This document shows, piece after piece, positions 36,271-49,429 of a DNA stretch of 64,000 nt. The stretch lies in contig OU612069.1 of NCBI GenBank assembly GCA_914767715.1, forward strand, positions 4,154,001 through 4,218,000. The letters are read 5' to 3'. The DNA comes from Membranipora membranacea. Lineage: Eukaryota; Bryozoa; Gymnolaemata; Cheilostomatida; Membraniporidae. The notes below the pieces were generated by a model. That model saw nothing but the letters and a program-made list of their open reading frames with translations. It did no database searches and was not told the DNA's origin. Each line of letters opens with the position of its first letter. Within the stretch, counting starts at the first letter, position 1. A program made the position numbers and the translations under genes.

Positions 36271-37120
36271 AAATGACAAAAAGAGAAGGTAAATTTAATT
36301 TTAAAATGTCCAGTTATGTCTTTTCTCTTTACATGAGAGCTCCAATTCGGTGTCGATCAATGAAACTTAATAGATGACCAATTTTGAAATTTGTGCATGA
36401 TAAATATTGCTAATATTGTTAAAGTGTTAATATCGAATCGTAATATAATTGCATATGTATGTGCTTTCATTTTCCTTGCGCCTAATTAAATTGATGAGGC
36501 ACCGACTAAATTATTTGCACTGAAGACCGGAGTTCCCAATTTTAAGTTTTCAAAGGAAAGTTAGTGTAATGGGGTCCGACCAATGTGTTCCTGATCTCTT
36601 TTAGAGCCGCTGTAGGGAAGCGCATCTTTTTTACTGAAAGGTACTACTGTTGCAAGCATCTGACTCACATTCACGTTCGTTTCAGATATCAATAGGTATA
36701 TCTAGTGATGCAAGTTGCATGATTCAGATGTGAAACTCAATCTATAATTGCTGACTAGAAATATAGACTTAATATGTAAATATAAATGCTTAACTAAACT
36801 TTCTTTCTAGTGATGCAATTTATCAATCCATAGTGACTTTTCAATCCATCCATAATAAAATGTGGAATATTCATTAGCCTTAGCTTCTGACTGGTATAAT
36901 TGTGATGCATTGACACTCGATGCATCAAAGACAGATGTTATGACAGTCTCCTATTTAGGAGTAATTTTAGATAAAAATATGAGTTTAAATCCCATGTCAA
37001 TGAGATTAAACAAAACCTAACCCAGTCATAGCAAACTTTAAGAGAAGTCACCATACTCAGAGGGAACAAACTAATTGTACAAAAAGTCTGATATACTACT
37101 GTTGCAAGCATCTGACTCAC

Positions 37121-37261
37121 CTGTCTGGAAGACCAGTTAATCCACAGAAACTGGCATCTATACTCTTCAATGATTGAATTTCCCCCAATCCTGCAGGTAA
37201 TGTCTGTAGACCCTTATTCCCACTAACATCTAACGACTCCAGTCCTGGCAGTTTGCAGATG
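37121..37261 (-). CDS. Leucine-rich repeat exon, copy 2
   Basis: 141 nt with the same acceptor (atccaccacag) and donor (gtgagt) and the same symmetric phase as copy 1. Reads LPGLESLDVSGNKGLQTLPA, then GLGEIQSLKSIDASFCGLTG and LPD. Uninterrupted and closest to the apparent LRR consensus. The neighbouring G exon in this module is frameshifted. Confidence 0.72.
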
Positions 37262-37469
37262 CTGTGGTGGATAAATAACAGAATGTTAAAATGCCTTGCA
37301 ATACTGGTTGTTAGTTGATGGAGCAAAGACAATTGAGCAAACGCATTCTATTAATAGGAGGGAGTTTTAGATTGATCAATTACCCATGTAAGTTGTAACT
37401 ATCAGATAAATATCTGTATGAATTTTACAGCGCTTCTCCCAAAGCTGAGATTAATTGGTATGACATTGC

Positions 37470-37560
37470 GATGCACAGGATAGTCAATAATGGCAGGTTC
37501 ACATTCAAAAGCTAGAAGTCCCCCCCCCCCTGTTTAGGGAGCCCTAATCTGAGCAGCCCT
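37470..37560 (-). pseudogene. Candidate exon G, copy 2, broken by a homopolymer
   Basis: Same IIDYPVHRN frame as 14955-15046 on the minus strand. The run of G (plus-strand C, 37520-37530) is 11 long instead of 6, shifting the frame by two between RLGLPKQ and LLAFECEP. CAG to CAT also changes Q to H. Confidence 0.4.
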
Positions 37561-38040
37561 GATTGTCACAATGATCAACATGGAAAATGAATTATGGTGA
37601 TCTATTAATAATATTAGTAAAATTAGTAATTGAAAGATCATTGACCTGAGGAAATTTTAAGTTTCATAGGCCACATAATCATAAAGACAGCGTCATTTCG
37701 CTCTATTTTTCAGTAACAAAGCTTTCTTATTCAATGGTAATCGGCTACATTAAGTTATATTTAAAGGATAATACACCCGTGGCATCGTAACTTTTAACAT
37801 AATATTACTTGATAGAGTTGAAAGTCTCAGATTATCACTATCAAAAAACTTCTCTCATTGACTAAATGTACAAATGATTTTTATTTTAAATTGGTACAGA
37901 GTTGATTTATTATTACACGAGGTGATGAGGACTAATTAATTTGCTAAATATAGTCTCATCATACTGCATTTTTGTTCTGGTCGATTTTCTTGCTAATTGT
38001 CAAAAATAGATATAATTAATTAAATTAATATTATGCCTTA

Positions 38041-38268
38041 TTGATAACTTCAAAGTACTATTTCCAAGGTGGTATAGAAACATTGCGGCAGCAGAAATCA
38101 TATCCCATTACACTCATGCTATTGGTTGAGAGGACAATCCAATGCTCTAATATTATTGGAATAAAAAGTATCACCATTATGATGAGAGAGAGCACTGAAC
38201 GTTGTGACAGTTTTATGAAAACACATTACCACAATGCATCTCATTTTGAACATTATCGGTGGCTATGA
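38041..38268 (+). other. Conserved open frame R, copy 1
   Basis: 75 codons ending MRESTERCDSFMKTHYHNAS, HFEHYRWL and TGA. The copy at 62319-62555 shares the last about 70 codons and the stop. Between the two, GAG/GAA and GAA/GAG in RESTER are silent, the rest are single replacements (LL/QF, I/M, KT/IK, H/S), and there is no indel. Upstream 'ttcaaag' or 'ttccaag' could be an acceptor. No family recognised. Confidence 0.4.
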
Positions 38269-38964
38269 GGTGGTTGTCACATCATTATATAACAAACTTC
38301 ATGAGATGATCATAAAATAATGCTGTAGTGATGGAAGAACTGTGATGCTATAGCATTGTTAACATTGAATACTTTTTGATAGCATGATCATAACATCATT
38401 AAAGTGCTAATTATAAGCTGTTTTCTCACATTTAACAATGATGTATCATCATGTCAAAAATAATGTTTGACTAATACTTAGAACCAAAGATTCTGCTATA
38501 TCTGAATCTGAACATTGTGATCACCATTCTGTATCCTATTAGACAATAACACAATCCTATCATTTACACACCGTATAATACTTGATAAATTTGTATGCAA
38601 AACATTGTCACAATGTTCACAGTTTGCTGGCTTTTTGAGCTTCATCTGTAACAAAAAGGCAAATAGCTTTTAGGTTATTGAATATAGGGATCACAACAAT
38701 TCCCAGGGATCAGTATATTATTAGCATTTATAAACTTGGATTTTCAGCTTTTTGATAGGTAAACTATAAAGAATAATCCCTTTTCTTTTATATCTATTGG
38801 TAGGAACATATAACAATAGTCTTAAACAAACTGCTCACATGGATTTGTAAATAAAAGGCAATATCACCGTGTCTAGCATACTCTGCAAGTCTTCGTCTAA
38901 AAGGTAATAAAACTGCCAACACAGGTCTCCAAAATTTAAATTCACACTTTGCTTCTAAATTTTA

Positions 38965-39147
38965 CTAATCGCAGTCACATAGATATGTTGGTAGTTGGTT
39001 GTTTGACTGAACTAAATACAATATCTTTATTTTCAGTTTTAACGCTTTGTATATTTGGTATTTTTTGCAGGTCCTTGCCATCATTCTAAGGGCAAATCCT
39101 CCACCTGCACCATTTAAATATTTGTAAACATATGTCAACAACAACAA
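38965..39147 (-). other. Minus-strand open frame Y, copy 2
   Basis: Ends GGGFALRMMARTCKKYQIYK ... YLCDCD stop, homologous to 16439-16753. Upstream sequence differs by small indels, so only the C-terminal part is comparable. Confidence 0.3.
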
Positions 39148-39589
39148 CTGTCAACAAATAGTCCATTGAAATAGTCAAAGTGAAAGATTTGAAAGAGTTC
39201 AAAAAATGTTTCACCTCTATAAATGGGGCGCAATCATAGACTTGATTATAAACCTAGACATGACACTATATGGATATTGAGGCACTGAGGAACTTAATTG
39301 TGGGCAACGTAACGTCATAGGAAGGTGTAGAAGCAATGATGCGATGATTGATTTTCTGTCCACAATCAAGGTTTTTTGTTCATTAACTCGATGAATTTTG
39401 ATCGGATTTTGAGTTTGAAAAATACAATAGATTAAGCAGCTAATCTCATTTACGGCAAGAAAAGATTTCGAACTCAGAGGTTTATATGGATTTTGTAGTT
39501 CAATAGCTGTAGGAATCATCATCTCCTTATTTGTATAAATATTTAAACCAGAGTTGCTACCCCACAAAATTGATATACATATAGTAAGT

Positions 39590-42095
39590 CTTTTGTTCTG
39601 CTCCACAAAATCCACAATAGATTTAGCAGGATAGAAACAAACGACATTTGATATTCTAGTTTGTATCAACCGATGTGTCTTTGATTGAAAGGCCAGCAGT
39701 TTTGAATTTGACACCCTATGATAGAATTAAATGTAAATGCTAATTTCATGTATCCAATTTGGCCCTCAAATCGAATCCACACCGAGATATGGAAACATAG
39801 TGATTTTGAAATAGAAGTTCAATGGGCAAAAAATGTTGGTAAACTGAACTAATACTAAGCAAAAGTAATGGCTAAAATTTCATGCAGCAGCAGTGAATTT
39901 TTGTCAATTGTAACTTTAATAAAATCCGATAATTAACAATTAAATTTGATTTTGATTCTGCACGGTTTTGGTAGCTTTGGTCTTAGCCTTGTATGATATT
40001 TTTAAATATGCCTATCGTATACCATGCTCACTGAGCTAGAACTTTATCGACAGAGCAGCAGCATTTCACTCAGGATGGCAGCATAAGAGCTGCAACGATT
40101 TAGTATCCAACAGTTTCCTCTATTCTTTTTTCTCCATGATATGTCGGGTAGATTAATTGTAGTGAATTCGCCCATAAGGGCTAGGGGACTTGACTCTACC
40201 AATTTTCCGCCGGTCAATTTTGAAAAAGCTCTTGTTTTTAATTACCAGGTGCCCAGAGGGCCTCATTGTGAGATCGGTTGGAATTATGAATGGATTACGC
40301 TGGTTTACTTGGTGCAATAGCCAATTACAATAATTTTCCCCTTTGACCTTAAAAGAGCATTGCATCATGATATTCCTGTGACGTAGAATAATCTGTAATG
40401 TATTTCCTATGTTTTTGCCTACAATCTGAGCAATTGACTATAGCCAACGTCACTAGGCACTGATTTTCTTCATCCTTGATTTGGGTACACCAATCTACAC
40501 ATATTTAAAATTAAGACCAATAAAACGACGGTCTTTTATAAAAGACTCAGGCAATCAAATTTGAGTCCATAATTGCAAACAATATGATATGGTCTTCTAC
40601 TATATCGCTCATCTGCAGGAGTGAACTCTCACTGCAGGAGCCATCGAATATTCTCAGGGTTGACAATAACAGGATAATCTCATTTATTGAACCCACCATA
40701 CACAGACCATTTATAAGAGATTTTATAAAGGAACATTACACAGGACACTTTTTTGTGTAAATACCTGATATGATAATCAGCCTTCACTGTGTTGTTTCTT
40801 CGGGGATTAGGCATAACATCCATTGTAAATTTCATGTAAATGAAATTATTCTAAGAAGACAGGAGATACCTATACTTGTTAAGGTGAACAAACTCAGAGT
40901 AGTTCTCACAAGATGATGTCTCAATAACAATAACAAACCCAGGTGAAATCACCAAGCAGGGTTTATGGTTATGGTTAATCTATCACATTGGGCCTATTTT
41001 AAAACTGGCGATACACAGTATACAAAACATGTATAAAATTTGTATTTCAGTGTTAACAGCTGAGAAGAAATGTGTTTCCCTGATCTGACAAAAAACTAGA
41101 GTCTAGAAGTTATGAAATATTCCAACGTAACGCAGTGGAATTGCTGTGTGTGCCCCTGTGCGATGTAAGATGGTTGAGACACAATGCTTGGATGCTGCTT
41201 GAAATTACTACTCTGTGACGGGGATTTGCAATATCTAGTTTCTATTATCAGTGCTAATAGTGTTGCTTGATGTGTAAATTTGCTATAAGGTTGTGATCTG
41301 GGCAAGATACTGAAACTTGGTGGCCTAAAGTTAGAAGAGGCAAGCTCAAAAGACTTAACAAGTTATCTTATAGGTATTAAAATAATTAAGAGTGTACTGT
41401 GATCACATTAACCCCCCTCTTGTGTACTGACATGCCTTAGGTAAAATAATGAATAAATCTGGCGGTCCCTGTTTTAGAATCCCAATATTTCGCTGTCATG
41501 TGGAGGTTTTATAAAATTACTGGTTCTTCTATCATACCTAGGTACTTTTTATATCCTGCTTTCACAATTAAATATGGGTCCCATTTTCATATTAGGAACA
41601 ATTATCTAAGTCGGCATTCAATACTCATAATCTGATATTATTTTAAGTGATGTCATGTTAGAAGACAAGACTACAGGTTCACATCAAACCTTCATTGTGA
41701 TATTAATATTGTATCATTGTATTATGCTGAGTGTCAGGCCTCTATACAATTCAATTCTATTCATTGTTTCAACTTTAAGTAAACAAAAGAATCCTTTATA
41801 TGCTGTGCCCTATTCTTTTCAATAGAGGATAAATGTAGCATGTCAGCTTGCATCCAAAGTTTATATGAGAAAGCTGAGAATAAATTTTGAGAAATTCTGC
41901 ATTAAATGAAGGGAAAATACGATGGAGTGACCCTAAATGATTCGTCTATTGGCAACGTCACATCGAGGTCACACAAAAGAATTGACACTTCTAGCATTTG
42001 TAGAAGTGCATTTTAATTGTGTCATCTGGTTAATTAAAGATATTTTTTGCCAACATTTCATCATGTTGTACGAAATTCATGATTTTTTGCATTTA
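39590..42095. repeat. Block I segmental duplication, copy 5 (3' half replaced)
   Basis: Colinear from the 'agtcttttgttctgct' start to 'tttttggatta' at about 42094, then broken by an unrelated insert. J to P are missing. Contains a truncated V2 frame near 41090-41215 with the TGA. The 60-codon frame is disrupted near 40150-40190. Confidence 0.85.
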
Positions 42096-42398
42096 TTTTT
42101 GGATTAACCCATTAAGCCCTAAGCCTTTGTTCCAAAATCGACAAGCTAAGCCTAGGCTATTTTCATGTTTTCTTGTTTTCGAAATATGGCGTTACTTAAA
42201 ATCACTTGTACAATTAAATTAAAATTAAATAAATTAATATAGCTACAGGCATCACTTAGAGCTCATTAGAATACCAAGAGAATCTTCTATATCATGATCC
42301 ATTTATTTCTTCTCTCACATTCAATTACCAGTTCTAAAACTGACAAGTGGTTGATAATGAAATGCCTCTACCAGCATCTGAGCACTTAAACTAAACTA
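42096..42398. mobile_element. Inserted DNA-element debris at a block junction
   Basis: Not related to the blocks. Starts 'ttaacccattaagccc', which resembles the TTAA-plus-CCC ends of piggyBac-type elements, though only one end is visible. Ends with 42345-42398, a match to the TIR arm of 28453-29112 ('gataatgaaatgcctctacc', 'agcatctgagcacttaaac'). The block series resumes in T at about 42400. Confidence 0.5.
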
Positions 42399-42858
42399 AG
42401 TTATTCTTTTTTTTCAGTTATCGCTTTTGTTGTGACAGCTCATGCCCGCCCAATTAATTATTGATTGTTTTATTCGTATGATAATTTTCTAATCAAGTTT
42501 TACCTAAAACACGCCTCCAAGACCCAGTGAATTTATAAATTTGTAAGACCCCGTTGGAGGGGAGGGGGGGGGGGGGCTTAAAGCGCCTCTGTAAAACCAA
42601 AAAAGCTTTATCTCTTTAACCCAAGAGTTTATTCGGTGTTCCACTGCGCTGCACAGGGTAGTCAATGATGACAGGATCACATCTGAAAGCTAAAAATCCT
42701 TCTGATTACGAAGCGCTAACCTGAGGAACCCTGATTATCACAATAAACAACATTGACATTGTACTTCTGAACTTAATATAACTTTATGGTATTGGAAATC
42801 ACAGATTATCTTAATTTTTACCAGAAAGTGATGACGTAATGGAGTCATTTGCCCATAA

Positions 42859-43021
42859 TCAAGTTATTGATGTTCCTAAGCTGGTTTGGCAGATCAAGCA
42901 ATATTTATCAAGCTAGTCTACATTGCCATACAAAGCAGCACCAACCTTTCTTGCACTAATTAACAACAGTCCTAGGCTGTGAATATCATCCAAAAACTCT
43001 TTTGATTTGATGACTGCTTGC
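42859..43021 (-). other. Candidate exon U, copy 4 (open)
   Basis: Minus strand after 'tcag': AVIKSKEFLDDIHSLGLLLI then SARKVGAALYGNVD, TGA after GTSIT. The second base of the exon differs from the 23.6 kb copy (GCA for GCC). No stop. Function unassigned. Confidence 0.4.
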
Positions 43022-43927
43022 CTGATTCATACCTGGGGTGTATTGCTATGTAGGCGAATTGAGATTTTCAATCCAAGAATATTTCTTGCCAAATTAATTC
43101 TTATTATTATAATTACCAAATTACGTGGTTGTTATTATAGGATATATTATAGGATTTTCAAGTGGGAGATGTGGAGTGAAAGTCATCACAAATATTTTCC
43201 TGAATTAATATTAAAAAAAATATGGTTGTGATAAAATTATGGTTATTAAAATACTGTACAACTATCGGTTAGCAAATGTGGCGTATGCTTTTTTAATCCT
43301 GCACGACAAGAATAAGTACTATTTCTAACAGCATGATAAGAGCGTCTGAATTTGTAAGAACAGAATGCCTAATTTGGCAATACGTGGGCGTAGACTCGTG
43401 ATACAGATAGTAGTTTGAACTTGATCTGTGCTGCCCAAAATTACTTATTATTATTATGATATATTATGATATTCATTGTTTATTTGAGCCAATTGTTACA
43501 TATTAAATGAAATTATTTTCAGTTACATAGACTATGAGCCTGCCTGCCAGCGTGTCCGACAATCAACAAAACTAATCAGGTGGTAACGTCTGTGGCAATA
43601 ATTAATTTCTCTTTTTGTTGGCGGTATATACTTTTGAGAAATAAACTGCTTTAGTTCATCAAATTAAGAAAGTATAGCCTCATATCTGACTGTGCATTGA
43701 TACAAGGTAATTCGTTGACTTTTATTTTTAAACACCCACCAGAGGTGTGTGGCTGATGTGATTCCAAATTGTCTACCTGTGTCCATGTGTCCTTTGCCCA
43801 TCTGTTGGACAAATTTCAAGGAACAACCTGTACTGAAATAGCATAAGCTGATGGAAAATTTAATTTAACGGACAGACAATCTATCGCTGGACGGATAGAT
43901 GAAATTGAATGGCCAATTTTTTTTCAG

Positions 43928-44544
43928 CTCAATGACCTCCTCCCCCTTGCTCTAAATGCAATTGCATTGGCGGCAATGCGTTTTTGGATTGATCAATTTA
44001 ACAAGCCACCTGGGAAAGAGGTATGTGTTAGGTATACCATGAGTTGGCTACATATTTTATAGAAACAGAGGGGCAACAAAAAATTACATAGTATACCACC
44101 TGTATTGTTGAACCTTATCGGAACAGACCTAAATAGACCTAGATGAACATGCATGCAATGGCTGGTTCATGCCACAAAGCTAAAATTAAAAATACGCTCA
44201 ATTCATCCTTATATTAAGTAATATGGCACTTATATGTACTTCTTGTGACTCGCCTATTAAGACAATAATAGGAAATGAGTGACAAAACAGCAGACTGATC
44301 AGTTTAAACATTCTTCCATCTCTAGCCCACATTTTGTGAAACTCACTTCTTTTTTGCAATCATTGATTTAAAATTCATATATTGCCAATGCAACATCAAT
44401 CGAACAAAGTTACAATTTATTCAAGCAGTCTTTAAGAAACCAGTCTTAGATTTGGTCAAACACTTATTTTCTCTTGACATACTCATTCGAGAACAAAGTA
44501 CAGCAGCCTGTCTAGCAATCCCGTATAAGGAGAGCAAGTTGTGA
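43928..44544 (+). other. Plus-strand exon pair (Q + E3), tandem unit 1
   Basis: Exon 43928-44020 (93 nt, cag acceptor, gtatgt donor) reads LNDLLPLALNAIALAAMRFW and IDQFNKPPGKE. Exon 44437-44544 follows 'ctttaag' and reads LVKHLFSLDILIREQSTAAC, LAIPYKESKL and TGA. Both are in phase 0, so they would join in frame as a 66-codon C-terminal segment. A 42-base mini-intron to 'aaacagagg' is an alternative. No recognised domain. Units 1 and 2 share the frame. Confidence 0.45.
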
Positions 44545-45397
44545 TTCTGTCGAGATATTTGAATACTAGATGCATTGTGCGCATAATAAATAATGCTAAT
44601 ATTATTAAATTGTTAATATTGAATCGTAATACAATTGCATATGTATGTGCTTTCATTCTCCTTGCGCCTAATTAAATCGATGATGCACCAATTATATTAT
44701 TTGCACCTAAAACCAGAGTTCCCTATTTTAAGTTTTCCTTAAATGAAAGTTAGTGTAATGGGGTCAGTCGAATGTTGTCTCGACCACTTTTAGCACCACT
44801 GTAGGGAAGCGCATCTCGCTTACTCAAAGGTACTACTGTTGCAAGCATCTGACTCACATGTTTGTTTCAAATATTCAAAGGTATTTCTAGTGATGCAAGT
44901 TACGTGATTCAGATGTGAAACTCAACCTATAATTGTTGACTAAAAATATAGACCTAATATGTAAATATAAATGCTAAACTAAACTTGTTTTCTCGTGATG
45001 CATGTTATGCGATTCAATTTATCAATCCATAGTGACAATTCACTCCATCCTTAAAAAATGTGAATAATTCACTAGCCTTAGCTTCTGACTGGTATAATTG
45101 TGATGCATTGATACTCGATGCATCGAAGACAGATGTTATAACAGTCTCCTATATTGATGTTGAGTTGATTTTTCTCTAACTAATTTTTCAGGGCATGTTG
45201 TCCTCAAACATTCTGACAAACTTAAATATTTAGGATTAATTTTTAGAAAAAAATATGAGTTTTAAATCCCATGTCAATGAGATTAAACAAAACCTAATCC
45301 AGTCATAGCAAACTTTAAGAGAAATCACCATACTCAGAGGGAACAAACTAATTCTACAAAAAGTGTGATATACTACTGTTGCAAGCATCTGACTCAC

Positions 45398-45538
45398 CTG
45401 TCTGGAAGGCTGGTCAAGCCACAGCTTTTCGCATCTATACGCTTCAATGATGCAATTTCCCCCAATCCTGCAGGTAATGTTTGTAGGGCTTCATTGTTAT
45501 AGACTTATAACGACTCCAGTCCCGGCAGATTGCAGATG
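45398..45538 (-). pseudogene. Leucine-rich repeat exon, copy 3, with nonsense codon
   Basis: Same 141-nt limits and splice sites as the other LRR exons. The codon after LESL is TAA where unit 2 has CAA (LESLQVYNNE), so a single change truncates the first LRR. The rest (ALQTLPAGLGEI ... CGLTSLPD) is intact, pointing to a recent loss. Confidence 0.7.
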
Positions 45539-46257
45539 CTGTGGTTGATAAATAACAGAATGTTAAAATACCATGCAATACTGCTTGTCAGTTGATGGAG
45601 CGAACACAATCGAGCAACGCATTCTATTAATAGGAGAAAGTTTCAGATTGATCTGTTACCCGCGTAAGTTGTAACTTTCAGATACAGATAAATGTATGAA
45701 TTTTACAGCGCTTCTGCCGAAGCTGAGGTTAATTGATATGACACTGCACTGCAGAGGATAGTCAATGATGGCAGGTTCACATTCAAAAGCTTCAAGTCCC
45801 CCTGCATAGGGAGGCTTATCTGAGCCTAGGCTTTGTGAAATATTAGTAGAATGAAAACAGAATTAACACGGAATCACTGGTTCTTAAGAAATTCACATGT
45901 GAAGGTTTTTCATGTGAAAGTTTACAAGATCACTTTGCAGTGAAAGTAAGCCAACGACTAACTGAGTACTAAATTGTGAGTTCATTACTTACCAACTGAT
46001 ACCAAGTGCTACTACAGCTGCTATTCTTACAAATTCAATTCAAATTTAACTCCACTTGATTTTTCTAAGGCATGACCTCATCTTGGCCGACAACTGTAAT
46101 GTAAGTTTTTCTTTTTTGTCAGCTATCGCTTTTGTTGTGACAGCTCATGCCCGCCCAAATAATTGTTCATTGTTTTATTCGTATGATAATTTTCTAATCA
46201 AGTTTTACCTAAAACACGCCTCCAAGACCCAGTGAATTTATAAATTTGTAAGACCCC

Positions 46258-46279
46258 GTTGGAGGGGAGGGGGGGGGGG
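46258..46279. repeat. G-run in T segment, tandem unit 2
   Basis: 'gttggaggggagg' followed by a G-run. The matching run at 49968-49988 is about one base shorter and that at 42556-42576 longer. Confidence 0.8.
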
Positions 46280-46608
46280 CTTAAAGCGCCTCTGTAAAAC
46301 CAAAAAAGCTTTATCTCTTTAACCCAAGAGCTAACCTGAGCAACCCTGATTATCAAAAATAAACAACATTTTAAATGATTTAGATATGTTTATAATCTTA
46401 GCAATCTTAGATGTCGCGCCCATTTCATATTTTTTCATTTCAAGTTTTCATACTTGATAGTAGTCGGCTACATTTTTGTAAATGCTACGTGATAATACAT
46501 CATTGACATTGTACTTCTGAACTTAATATAACTAAATGGTATTGGAAATCTCAGATTATCTTAATCTTTACCAGAAAGTGATGACGTAATGGAGTCATTT
46601 GCCCATAA

Positions 46609-46771
46609 TCAAGTAATTGATGTTCCTAAACTGGTTTGGCAGATCAAGCAATATTTATCAAGCTGGTCTACATTGCCATACAAAGCAGCACCAACCTTTC
46701 TTGCACTAATTAACAACAGTCCTAGGCTGTGAATATCATCGAAAAACTCTATTGATTTCATGACTGCTTGC
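46609..46771 (-). other. Candidate exon U, copy 5 (open)
   Basis: Reads AVMKSIEFFDDIHSLGLLLI on the minus strand with the same acceptor and terminal GTSIT-TGA. The leucine before DDI is F here and L in unit 3. Open throughout. Confidence 0.4.
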
Positions 46772-47646
46772 CTGATTCATACCTGGGGATTTCAATCCAA
46801 GAATATTTCTTGCCAAATTAATTCTTATTATTATAATGACCAAATTATGTGGTTGTTATTATAGGATATATAGGATTTTCAAGTGGGAGATGTGGAGTGA
46901 AAATCATCACAAATATTTTCCTGAATTAATATTAAAAAAAATATGGTTGTGATAAAATTATGGTTATTAAAGTACTGTACAACTATCGGTTAGCAACTGT
47001 GGCGTTTGCTCATTTAAGCCTGGACGACAAGAATAAGTACTATTTCTAACAGCATGATAAGAGCGTTTGAATTTGTAAGAACAGAATGCCTAATTTGGCA
47101 ATACGTGGGCGTAGACTTGTGATACAGATAGTAGTTTGAACTTGATCTGTGCTGCCCAAACTTACTTATTATTATTATGATATATTATGATATTCATTGT
47201 TTGTTTGAGCCTATTGTTACATATTAAATGAAATCATTTTCAGTTACATAGACTATGACCAGCCTGCCAGCGTGTCCGACAATCAACAAAACTAATCAGG
47301 TGGTAACGACTGTGATAATAATTAATTTCCCTTTTTGTTTGTGGTATATACTTTTGAGAAATAAACTGCTTTAGTTCATCAAATTAAGAAAGTATAGCCT
47401 CATATCTAACTGTGCATTGATACAAGGTAATTCGTTGATTTTTATTTTTAAACACCCACCAGAGGTGTGTGGCAGGTGGGATTCCAAATTGTCCACCTGT
47501 GTCCATGTGTCCTTTGCCCATCTGTTGGACAACTTTCAAGGAACAACCTGTACTGAAATAGCATAAGCAGATGGAAAATTTCTTTTAATGGACAGATAGT
47601 TTTCGCTGGACGGATAGACGAAATTGAATGGCCAATTTTTTTTCAG

Positions 47647-48253
47647 CTCAATGACCTCCTCCCCCTTGCTCTAAATGCAATTGCATTGGCGGCAAAGCGT
47701 TTTTGGATTGATCAATTTAACAAACCACCTGGGAAAGAGGTATGTGTTAGGTATACCATGAGTTGGCTACATATTTTACAGAAACAGAGGGGCAACAAAA
47801 AATTACATAGTATACCACCTGTATTATTGAACCTTATCGGAACAGACCTAAATAGACCTAGATGCAATGGCTGGTTCATGCCACAAAGCTAAAATTAAAA
47901 ATACGCTCAATTCATCCTTATATTAACTAATACGGTACTTAAATGTACGTCTTGTGACACGCCTATTAAGACAATAATAGGGAATGAGTGACAAAACAGC
48001 AGACTGATCAGTTTAAACATTCTTCCATCTCTAGCCCACATTTTATGAAACTCACTTCTTTTTTGCAATCATTGATTTAAAATTCATATATTGCCAATGC
48101 AACATCAATCGAACAAAGTTACAATTTATTCAAGCAGTCTTTAAGAAACCAGTCTTAGATTTGGTCAAACACTTATTTTCTCTTGACATACTCATTCGAG
48201 AACAAAGTACAGCAGCCTGTCTAGCAATCCTGTATAAGGAGAGCAAGTTGTGA
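47647..48253 (+). other. Plus-strand exon pair (Q + E3), tandem unit 2
   Basis: Exon 47647-47739 (cag acceptor, gtatgt donor) reads LNDLLPLALNAIALAAKRFW and IDQFNKPPGKE. Exon 48146-48253 reads PVLDLVKHLFSLDILIREQS, TAACLAILYKESKL and TGA. Best preserved copy of the pair. The 42-base stretch after the donor lacks its usual TAG here (ttacag), so a read-through frame of 68 codons also exists at 47686-47892. Confidence 0.48.
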
Positions 48254-49106
48254 TTCTGTCGAGATATTTGAATATTAGATGCATTGTGTGCATAATAAAT
48301 ATTGCTAATATTATTAAATTGTTAATATTGAATCGTAATACAATTGCATATGTATGTGCTTTCATTTTCCTTGCACCTAATTAAATCGATGATGCACCAT
48401 CTAAATTATTTGCACCTAAAACCAGAGTTCCCTATTTTGAGTTTTCCTCAAATGAAAGTTAGTGTAATGGGGTCAGTCGAATGTTGTCCCGACCTCTTTT
48501 AGCACAACTGTAGGGAAGCGCATCTCGCTTACTCAAAGGTACTACTGTTGCAAGCATCTGACTCACATTTTTGTTTCAAATATTCAAAGGTATTTCTAGT
48601 GATGCAAGTTACGTGATTCAGATGTGAAACTCAACCTATAATTGTTGACTAAAAATATAGACCTAATATGTAAATATAAATGCTAAACTAAACTTGTTTT
48701 CTAGTGATGCATGTTATGCGATTCAATTTATCAATCCATAGTGACAATTCACTCCATCCTTAAAAAATGTGAATAATTCACTAGCCTTAGCTTCTGACTG
48801 GTATAATTGTGATGCATTGATACTCGATGCATCGAAGACAGATGTTATAACAGTCTCCTATATTGATGTTGAGTTGATTTTTCTCTAACTAATTTTTCAG
48901 GGCATGTTGTCCTCAAACATTCTGACAAACTTAAATATTTAGGAGTAATTTTTAGAAAAAAATATGAGTTTTAAATCCCATGTCAATGAGATTAAACAAA
49001 ACCTAATCCAGTCATAGCAAACTTTAAGAGAAATCACCATACTCAGAGGGAACAAACTAATTCTACAAAAAGTGTGATATACTACTGTTGCAAGCATCTG
49101 ACTCAC

Positions 49107-49247
49107 CTGTCTGGAAGGCTGGTCAAGCCACAGCTTCTCGCATCTATACGCTTCAATGATGCAATTTCCCCCAATCCTGCAGGTAATGTTTGAAGGGCTT
49201 CATTGTTATAGACTTGTAACGACTCCAGTCCCGGCAGTTTGCAGATG
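49107..49247 (-). CDS. Leucine-rich repeat exon, copy 4
   Basis: 141 nt, acceptor 'caaccacag', donor gtgagt, symmetric phase. Reads LPGLESLQVYNNEALQTLPA, GLGEIASLKRIDARSCGLTS, LPD. Open, unlike its near-identical neighbour at 45398. Confidence 0.7.
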
Positions 49248-49429
49248 CTGTGGTTGATAAATAACAGAATGTTAAAATACCATGCAATACTGCTTGTCAG
49301 TTGATGGAGCGAACACAATCGAGCAACGCATTCTATTAATAGGAGAAAGTTTCAGATTGATCTGTTACCCGCGTAAGTTGTAACTTTCAGATACAGATAA
49401 ATGTATGAATTTTACAGCGCTTCTGCCGA

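Larger units (their letters stand above)
34840..37570. repeat. Block II segmental duplication, copy 4 (Q-W-S-LRR-G)
   Basis: Begins after a block I M stretch with a diverged Q start also seen at 56270 ('gtggctgacaggatacc'). T, U and L are missing. LINE B interrupts between Q and W. S is shortened by a deletion near 36960. Confidence 0.8.
37570..39590. repeat. Block III segmental duplication, copy with X, R and Y
   Basis: X at 37570-38040, R at 38040-38960, Y at 38967-39590. The tail-and-microsatellite part seen at 15540-16060 and 61310-62200 is absent. Ends where block I copy 5 starts. A 165-codon minus-strand frame (39217-39714) spans Y and block I but is not open in the other copies, so it is not called. 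Confidence 0.8.
42400..45830. repeat. 3.7-kb tandem repeat, unit 1 (block II-5)
   Basis: T, U, L, M, Q, W, S, LRR and G in order. Very similar to units 2 and 3 but with 10-20 bases of accumulated indels. It still has the T exon region (42640-42735) that units 2 and 3 lack; in that exon one base is missing, so it is frameshifted. Confidence 0.9.

Noticed and set aside
39217-39714. 165-codon minus-strand open frame, the longest after the LINE fragments
   Set aside because: It crosses the block III/block I junction. The equivalent positions near 16750-17090 and 63360-63580 are not open in that frame, and composition is that of AT-rich repeat.
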